A model generated the notes under the pieces. The model did no database searches and was not told the origin of the DNA. It was given only the letters and a program-made list of their open reading frames with translations. This document shows positions 58,401 to 64,000 of a stretch of 64,000 bases of DNA, in pieces. Location: the NCBI RefSeq assembly GCF_039555335.1, contig NC_092640.1:41212295-41276294 (forward strand), read 5' to 3'. This DNA is from Amphiura filiformis (taxonomy: Eukaryota > Echinodermata > Ophiuroidea > Amphilepidida > Amphiuridae). The position numbers and the translations under genes are program-made. Numbering within the stretch: position 1 is the first letter of the stretch; every line of letters begins with the position of its first letter.

Positions 58401-61400
58401 CCTTTTAGGCAACAAAAAAACATCGTTTTATGGGCGGACAGACTGAATAGGGTCTGTCAAAATTCTTTTTTTTCTGGCGGCTAAAATGACCCTAAAACAT
58501 CACCACAAACTTGAAAAATCTGGCAAAAATTTGATGATACTTTGAACAATTTTCTGATTTTTTTCGAAAAATTTTAGTCAAGATCAATACAGTTTGGCCA
58601 AAAACGGCTGATTTTACGTAAAATCTGGATCGGTCGGGCCTGTAAAACAGGTGTTTGCTTTGTTGCCATAGGAAAAAAAACATAACATTTGTGTTTTTGC
58701 AAGAATGATTTATACACAGTTTATGATTTTGCTGGAGAAGCATTTTTGTGCTTCAATTTATTTATTGTTTTTAAACTTTTTAATTGTTTAAGATTTTTAA
58801 ATCTTAAAAATTTTAAAATTATTAAATTGCTTTTAAAATTGGTAAAATACCTTTATCTTAAGGGAACAACCAAAAAGTTTGATGATGTCTTATTAACAAA
58901 AGTATGATGTTAAAGACAAAATAGGACATTTTACATGAAATTGTTATATCCCTACTGTAGCATAGAAATTTGCTACATATGGGGCTTCAACTTTGTCAAT
59001 ACTGCTGTTTTCTTTGTTTTTTGCCCAATTTTCCATTTTAAATTACCTATTGACAATTTTAATGACTTGTTCTTCACTTTTAAGCAATTAATACACAATT
59101 TTATAATTTTATAATTTTTATAATCACTGAATTAAAAGAAGACTGCTATATTAACCAATATGTAGTACATGATTGGATACCCACTACCAGGCTCATTTCA
59201 AGTCATTTGCATAAAAAATGTACACTTGCCAGGTACTGTTTTACCCGAACATGCATGGAAACAGCATGTAGGCCTATTACCAGTGTTCGAATTTAGGAAA
59301 AATAAATGGTTGTCCCATGGACAACCAGATTACAATTTCTGGTTGTCCGTCTAAGTTTCTGGTTGTCCGTAGGCCTACAAATGTGACTTTTGGCTAGATT
59401 TATGGTTGTCCGGCGGACAACCGAATCAGTATTTTTGGTTGTCCGGCGACTTTTTTAGTTGTCCCGGGCAACCGGACAACCAAAATTTCGAACGCTGCCT
59501 ATTACCAGGTAATATAAAATATCTAATTTGCGCAGTGATAAACATGATTATAAAAGACTGTCCTACACTTGAGCATGCATGCATGTAATCAAAATAACAC
59601 CTGTTTATTTTTGTGTCTTTTATATTTTCACAGTATGCCTTCCTCATTGTGTTGGTTATTATTCTGGAAGTTGTAGCAGCTATTTTGGCATTTGTGTTCC
59701 AAGATGATGTAAGTTAATGACTGTCTGTAGCCGAGGGGTTTGTGTGTGGGGATGTTTGTGTGTGGGGGGGGGGGGTGTTGGGGCACGTTTGTAAATCCAA
59801 ACAAGGACCTACATATCTATACACAGCATACAACCGAGGACACAGCTCCGATCGAGGACGTCCTCGGTTTCTTACTATGACCAGGACAATGTAAATGATG
59901 CATAAATGCATTTAAAAGTGGTCCATGTTTAGGGGGATCAGGACGGGTCACGTTGGATAATAATTTGTCGGATGGGTGGGGTAGGTCCATGGTTTGTCGA
60001 TTGAAATCGGGTGTATGTGTTCTCTGAGTGGCTTACACTCTTTCAGGAGTGACTTACACTCATTTAGAGTGATGTTCACTCTTCTCCTTCTTTTGAAGAG
60101 TGAGTTTTTCACTCTAGGTATAGCCTTACGTGGCATGTTTTACGCTCCAGACCTGTATTAATTTTGTTATTTTGTATGTCTTACAGCTCATCAAATTTAT
60201 GGAAGAAAATATCAACAAGATCATTGAAGAGGAATATGATGGGAGTGACAATGCAGCAACTCAATCTATTGACCTGGTACAAAAAGATGTAAGTACACTG
60301 AGCTGTCTGTCTGTCTGTCTGTCAGGGTGTTCTCACGAGGCTATGCTTGTGTACCTTTTTTGAGTACAAAACTAGCTTGTGTGTCTATTTTTTCTTGTGT
60401 GTCCATTTTTTTCAACAACCAGTGACAACAACAAAAAAGACACACAAGATGGAATAAATAGACACACAAGAAGTCCGTCGGCGTTAGGCGTCCGTCACGT
60501 GTCCGTCGGGTCAAAAAGACACACAAGAAAAGTCACACAAGTCGCACAGACACACAAGTATTACTTGTGTGAGTAGGGGTGTCTGTCTGTCGGTGTGTGT
60601 GGGGGTGTCTGTCTGTCTGTCTGTCTGTCTGACAGTGTCTGTGATTTTGTCTGACAGTTTGATCAAATGGGCTATTCCAGTTGTAATCCACACTACCCCT
60701 GTGGACGATTTTGGAAATATCTTCCACAGGGGGAGTATGTTTTACAAATGTAATTGGTCCGAGTTAATCATTTTGAAACCCATACTCCCACTGTATTATG
60801 GCTTTACCTATATCGTCCACAACTGGAGTGAGTATTTCAAATGGAAGTTACCCAATTGTCTATTCTATTCAAAACTTATACTCCCTCTGTGAAAGTCTTT
60901 AGCTAAATCTTCCACAGGGGTAGTGTTGATTTTAAATGGAATGGTCCAATTCACCAGAAAACCAAAGAATTCATCATCAGACGTACAGTCCAACCAGGGT
61001 CTTTACTAGAAATCAAGGTTTGCCCATCATTTGAATAAAATTGCCTGTCCTAATTTGACCTTTAAAATATTTACCAGACTTCTATAGCCCAATGGGAATT
61101 CAAAGAGTTCAAATATATGTTGCTATGGCCTTGTTTTATAAATCTGGTGGACTGAAAAAGTCAATAGCCTTTCTTAACACCTACAATTATAATGTAGTAT
61201 AAGCATTCATTTTGCCCATCCCAGGAGCACTCTTCCCCTCTAAAATGATATAGATTAAATAACATAATGTTACATCAAATATTCTATGTCGAATAAAAAG
61301 TCTGTAGGGTCCTTAAGTGGCTACAAGTTCAGGAACCTCCAAGCAATTGTCAGTTTCATGACAGACATTAAAGTAATAATGTGTAATTTGCATTAAAAAT

Positions 61401-63179
61401 AGATTTGTATTTTTTCCAAATATTGTTGCTTTTCACTCTAAATCTGATATTTCTGGCTGAACAGCAAACACCACATAGATGAATAGCTATCAGATCAAAA
61501 TGCATGATCCTTTTCCCTCCAAATTCTACATATGATGTAGTATTCAATATCTAGATTAGAGTCCGAAGTTTACCATTTTCTAAAATCCATTTTCTGTGTT
61601 GTAATTTGTGTTGTAAAATTTGTAAATCCATGTCATGAATAAAGCTTAAAATGTATAAACAATGATATTAATGTCACAATAAAGTGTTCATTATCACGAT
61701 CAATATGCTCTGATTGGAATATTCTCATGATAATAGGCTGACTATTACGATGTTTGGAGGGGTATAGGAGGTTTATGCCTTTGTAATATACCTTTATTTC
61801 GGTATTATTAAACAGTATTTTTATCATAAAACTTTATATACACAACTCATGATTGTTTTTAACATTTATTTCTCTTATCTTTTAACAATTTTTATCACAT
61901 CATACAAAAATGTCATTTTCCGTGTTGTACCTCCGATTTCGTGATTTTCTTCCGTTTTCCGTAAAACAGAAAACTTCAGACTCTAATCTAGATTATAAAA
62001 TGCAAATGATGCCATCTGCACTCTTCTAATTTCATTTGCAAAATATCCGACCCAGACCAAGATGTGAACCCGATAATATATCATCTTCATGTATAAAACA
62101 GAGCTCTAACTTTGATTCAATCTGTCGCATATTAACACCCTGAGCACATACCTGCCGATCTAACATATTTTGCCTCTGATTGGTCAATTATATGATATCC
62201 TCACTTTAATCACCAATCAGAATGGAGCTTTGCAAATAATTTACCCCAATTTTTTTGCGTGGTGAAATTATTCTAACAATGATGTTGATTGGGCCAATTG
62301 ATAATGAAAACTTCTTTTTAGCCAATTGGCAGGTAGTTCTCATGAGGTTTTAAACTATATAATTATATTGTTATTTCTTTGTAGTTTAACTGCTGTGGAG
62401 CAACTGGTTATGCAGACTGGGATCCTCAAACTCTATGGGGTTCCACAAATGCTGGCCTGGCTGTCCCCGAAAGCTGTTGCAAGGATTACCCCAACCATGG
62501 TAATGGTTGTAATGCTGGAACTCCAGGGAACCCTACCAGTATCGAAAGCATTAACGTAGATGTAAGTATGTATGCTTAGCTTGGATGGAGCAGGGGCATA
62601 CCGGGCCACCGAGCCATGGGACAAAACTTTCAAATCGTTCTGTAGACATGTTATTATACAAAATGACTTTACCTGATCTGAACAAAATATATGATTTGCG
62701 CATGAATATTTGCTAATTTTAATGTAAAAATGGGCGAAAATGAGGATGCTGAATTGTGGTCTATTGGCTAAAGGAACATGCACATTATAACATTTGGTCA
62801 ATTTTGTCCCGGTATTTTGAGCAACGGGGAAAACTAGCCCCCGGGTTGGTGTGTGTGATGGGGAGGGGTCAGGGTAGCCCGAGGTACTCTGCATGAAGAT
62901 CTGAGGCTATACAACATAGCCAGAAGAGGGGCACACAGAAAATAAATTATCAGCCCACCTTTCCTCACATGAAGTGTGTGGCAAAATAAAATTTGTTTTT
63001 GGTTCTTCTGTGTACAAGATTGGGTGGATGTGCATGATGTTCTTGTTTATGTTTTTAATTTTGGTCATTTCAATCATGTTTGATTTTGTTCACAGGGTTG
63101 TGTTGATGCTTTCACAAACTGGATCCAAGATAACTACCTCATTGTTGGAGGTGTATGTCTAGGTCTACTGGTCTTTGAG
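54346..63179 (+). CDS. Tetraspanin, CD63-like; exons 1-6, 3' end beyond window
   Basis: Four-pass membrane scaffold protein that in this family organises receptors and integrins in plasma or endolysosomal membranes. Exons are 54346-54411, 57809-58003, 59634-59708, 60187-60288, 62385-62561 and 63096-63179: 699 nt, 233 codons. Every junction is phase 0 with GT-AG ends. TM1 is about 9-35, with polar N18. TM2 is about 52-76, ending in the CCG-x-x-KE signature. TM3 is about 82-109, with E99. The large extracellular loop is about 110-218, with C149-C150-G151, PESCC (C177, C178), C188 and C207: six cysteines. TM4 starts near 219 and is cut at the exon 6 donor, so the last exon or exons lie past 64,000. 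The loop resembles CD63, but no subfamily name is certain. Confidence 0.93.
54696..54768 (+). repeat. Short direct repeat with GCGCATACTGCCAGGCA
   Basis: Two copies of a word ending GCGCATACTGCCAGGCA, about 48 nt apart, in a CpG-bearing patch of tetraspanin intron 1. Function unknown. Confidence 0.6.
55422..55457 (+). repeat. CAT microsatellite
   Basis: About eleven uninterrupted ATC/CAT triplets in tetraspanin intron 1. Confidence 0.95.
55754..56006. mobile_element. hAT-type MITE, CAGGCCCGTACGCAGG family
   Basis: 5' end CAGGCCCGTACGCAGG; 3' end decayed to GGGCCTG. Duplication CATTCAGA/CATCCAGA (7 of 8) at 55746-55753 and 56007-56014. Shares interior words such as TTTTGAAAAAGTGGAC with the copy at 16288. 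Confidence 0.85.
56162..56652 (+). repeat. Three tandem copies of a roughly 165-bp unit
   Basis: Units begin near 56162, 56328 and 56490. Each runs from an AAGATATCTTTGCTGCC-like start through GGCCTGGTCAGCTTAGATCT to TGCTATCTACCTAAGATAGC, which is itself a hairpin. It lies in tetraspanin intron 1. Confidence 0.85.
56910..57140. mobile_element. hAT-type MITE, GGTTGTCC-rich, copy A
   Basis: Ends CAGTGTTCGAA and TTCGAACGCTG, flanked by an exact 8-bp duplication TTCAGAAT (56902-56909, 57141-57148). The interior has repeated GGTTGTCC and GGACAACC words. An 8-bp target duplication with CAG ends is the hAT superfamily signature. Confidence 0.92.
57285..57800 (+). repeat. Minisatellite, about 55-65 bp units
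   Basis: Degenerate tandem units built on ATTTGGGTGTATTTTTGATA, GGGTGATTTTGTGACATT and GTATTCCTAATA. The partial exon 2 copy lies inside the array, so the array probably drove that duplication by unequal exchange. Confidence 0.8.
57413..57460 (+). pseudogene. Partial duplicate of tetraspanin exon 2
   Basis: The first 48 nt of exon 2 recur here without a mismatch, with the same acceptor and intron tail upstream (identity spans 57379-57460 versus 57775-57856). The copy then diverges and has no matching donor, so it is probably not a normal exon. It could act as a decoy acceptor. Confidence 0.9.
57809..58003 (+). CDS. Tetraspanin exon 2 (TM1 end, small loop, TM2)
   Basis: 65 codons; acceptor TTGCACCCTGACAG, donor GTAGGT. 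Starts AVGIVLIAVGAYVMIEADKY and contains GFCACCGAIKE at the cytosolic end of TM2. Its first 48 nt and preceding intron are repeated exactly about 396 nt upstream. Confidence 0.94.
58020..58273. mobile_element. GGGCTATTCC-family MITE, copy 8
   Basis: Complete ends GGGCTATTCCATTTAAAA and TTTTAAATGGAATAGCCC; the interior has two nested hairpins built on TGGAAGATTTTGGAAATATC. It starts 17 nt after tetraspanin exon 2. Confidence 0.85.
58395..58690. repeat. Imperfect fold-back with GGCAACAAAAAAAC ends
   Basis: TTTTAGGCAACAAAAAAACA at the left and TTTGCTTTGTTGCCATAGG at the right; the interior carries GGGCGGACAGACTG. A related, shorter sequence lies at 24262-24420 (GGCGACAAAAAAAAAACCC, GGCGGACGGTCTG). 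Confidence 0.55.
59281..59497. mobile_element. hAT-type MITE, GGTTGTCC-rich, copy B
   Basis: Same ends and nearly the same interior as the copy at 56910, with its own 8-bp duplication CCTATTAC (59273-59280, 59498-59505). It lies in tetraspanin intron 2. Confidence 0.92.
59634..59708 (+). CDS. Tetraspanin exon 3 (TM3)
   Basis: 25 codons; acceptor TATTTTCACAG, donor GTAAGT. Encodes YAFLIVLVIILEVVAAILAF followed by VFQDD: a transmembrane helix with the conserved Glu. Confidence 0.94.
60187..60288 (+). CDS. Tetraspanin exon 4 (loop helices A/B)
   Basis: 34 codons; acceptor TATGTCTTACAG, donor GTAAGT. Encodes LIKFMEENINKIIEEEYDG and a following amphipathic stretch, the constant helical part of the large extracellular loop. 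Confidence 0.92.
60301..60660 (+). repeat. TGTC microsatellites around ACACACAAG repeats
   Basis: TGTC runs at about 60302-60323 and 60603-60630 flank a segment where CTTGTGTGTC and its complement GACACACAAG recur at least eight times, in both orientations. It lies just downstream of tetraspanin exon 4. Confidence 0.8.
60669..60950. mobile_element. GGGCTATTCC-family MITE, copy 9
   Basis: Left GGGCTATTCCAGTTGTAATC, right GATTTTAAATGGAATGGTCC; same internal CTTCCACAGGGGGAGTATG words. Tetraspanin intron 4. Confidence 0.8.
62385..62561 (+). CDS. Tetraspanin exon 5 (CCG and PESCC)
   Basis: 59 codons; acceptor TTATTTCTTTGTAG, donor GTAAGT. Starts FNCCGATGYADWD and includes VPESCCKDY and a further Cys, the variable, disulphide-bonded part of the loop. 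Confidence 0.95.
63096..63179 (+). CDS. Tetraspanin exon 6 (last loop Cys, TM4 start)
   Basis: 28 codons; acceptor TTTGTTCACAG, donor GTGAGT. Starts GCVDAFTNWIQDNYLIVGG, giving the final loop Cys before TM4. The frame stays open at the donor. Confidence 0.94.
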
Positions 63180-63193
63180 GTGAGTTATTACCA

Positions 63194-63512
63194 TGGTTAT
63201 ACCTACAGCCCACAGCAGCTGAAAGGAGTATCCCATCATGCATTGCAGTATATCTGCTTACTCCATAGCAAATGTATACAAAATATAAACAAGAGCCGCA
63301 TAGATATTGAGAGCTATGGATAGTTTCACAATACTTTAAAGATCTTATTTTTTCAAGCAAAAGTCTGAGCTCCTCTGATATAAGAGAGTAATTGAAAGTT
63401 GAAGTGAGGGATTTTGTGTACACTTTCTATGGCATGTGCAGTTCTACTATGGTACTGCAGAGCATGATGGGATACACCTATCAGCTGCTGTGGTTATACC
63501 TGCCGCCATGTT
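63194..63512. repeat. Inverted repeat downstream of exon 6
   Basis: Left arm ATACCTACAGCCCACAGCAG to about 63260, right arm about 63420-63510 (CAGCTGCTGTGGTTATACCT). Arms of roughly 70-90 nt include ATCCCATCATGC and its complement. Probably a fold-back MITE in tetraspanin intron 6. Confidence 0.7.
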
Positions 63513-63558
63513 ATCATATCCAGAGTGATACAATCAAGGTTGAGTCTTGGAGCTTGAT

Positions 63559-63917
63559 TCCAAAACCTGGGAGTCCAGTCCAAGTTATGAGTTGTACAGA
63601 GATGTGCTGCTGTTTTGTACAGAAATGTACTTCAGTCCGATGGCTCAAGCAAATTGCTCAAGTCAGGCTGAATTGAAATGTTTGAAAGCAAGCATTCTAA
63701 GTGGGACAAGGTCAAATAGGACATGGTCAAGTGGACTCCCAGGTTTTGAATCCAAAATCTGGGAGTCAAGTCCAAGTTATGAGTTGTACAGAGATGTGCT
63801 GCTGTTTTGTGCAGAAATGTACTTCAGTCCCGATGGCTCAAGCAAGTTGCTCAAGTCAGGCTGAATTGAAATGTTTGAAAGCATTCTAAGTGGAACAAGG
63901 TCAAGTTGGACATGGAC
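63559..63917 (+). repeat. Tandem duplication, 192-bp period
   Basis: Two units starting at 63559 and 63751 share CCAAGTTATGAGTTGTACAG and CAGGCTGAATTGAAATGTTT, with few mismatches. They produce two near-identical peptides in open frames but show no splice signals, so I treat them as intronic repeat. Confidence 0.85.
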
Positions 63918-64000
63918 TAATTAGGACATGGCCTAAGAGCTCCTATAAGTGAGATTGGACTAACTGTAACTGGGTCTGAACCAAGTGGGAATCGGACTAA

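Noticed and set aside
63547..63889. Open frames with repeated Cys-rich peptide after exon 6
   Set aside because: Translations of the 192-bp tandem duplication; no acceptor joins exon 6 to them, and TM4 would not continue.

Overview
This is an intron-rich, AT-rich animal nuclear DNA window with two real genes and a very heavy load of short DNA transposons. Evidence for an animal genome is: GT-AG introns that join into long conserved reading frames, a meiotic HORMA-domain gene and a tetraspanin, a tRNA-derived SINE, a Penelope-type endonuclease relic, many TIR elements with target-site duplications, and no operons. The frequent TAGGCCTA-type words and the repeat style suggest a marine invertebrate deuterostome, perhaps an echinoderm or hemichordate. 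That species guess is an inference.

Layout. Positions 1-11,800 hold no exon that I can support: palindromic MITEs, a long fold-back (4703-5330) and a nested pair of DNA transposons (8761-10565). Positions 11,837-29,682, minus strand, hold a complete 17-exon HORMAD1-type gene (612 codons plus stop). Every exon junction keeps frame. The protein has an N-terminal HORMA domain, an acidic linker, a PHD finger, a winged-helix-like segment, basic RG/K-rich tracts and a basic C-terminal tail that could be a closure motif. Three exons are only 11, 21 and 27 nt long. Its introns carry at least ten recognisable TIR elements, several with exact target-site duplications.

Positions 29,683-54,345 form a gene-poor interval: a roughly 650-bp palindrome, a TTTC microsatellite, a TA-flanked element filled with GGTTCT words, a tRNA-derived SINE, a decayed Penelope-type GIY-YIG endonuclease fragment (minus strand, about 41.0-41.4 kb), and several MITEs. 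One or two splice-donor-bearing stretches at 32.5-32.9 kb could be untranslated first exons, but this is weak.

Positions 54,346-63,179, plus strand, hold six coding exons (233 codons) of a CD63-like tetraspanin. They cover TM1, TM2, TM3, a six-cysteine large extracellular loop and the start of TM4. The last exon(s) lie beyond the window. The intron before exon 2 contains a tandem 165-bp repeat and a minisatellite, and inside it an exact 82-bp copy of the exon 2 acceptor and exon start.

The two genes have no evident functional link: one is predicted to act on meiotic chromosome axes, the other in membranes. The most interesting item is the HORMAD protein that keeps a PHD plus winged-helix module, absent from mammalian HORMAD1/2 but known from fungal and plant-type meiotic HORMADs.
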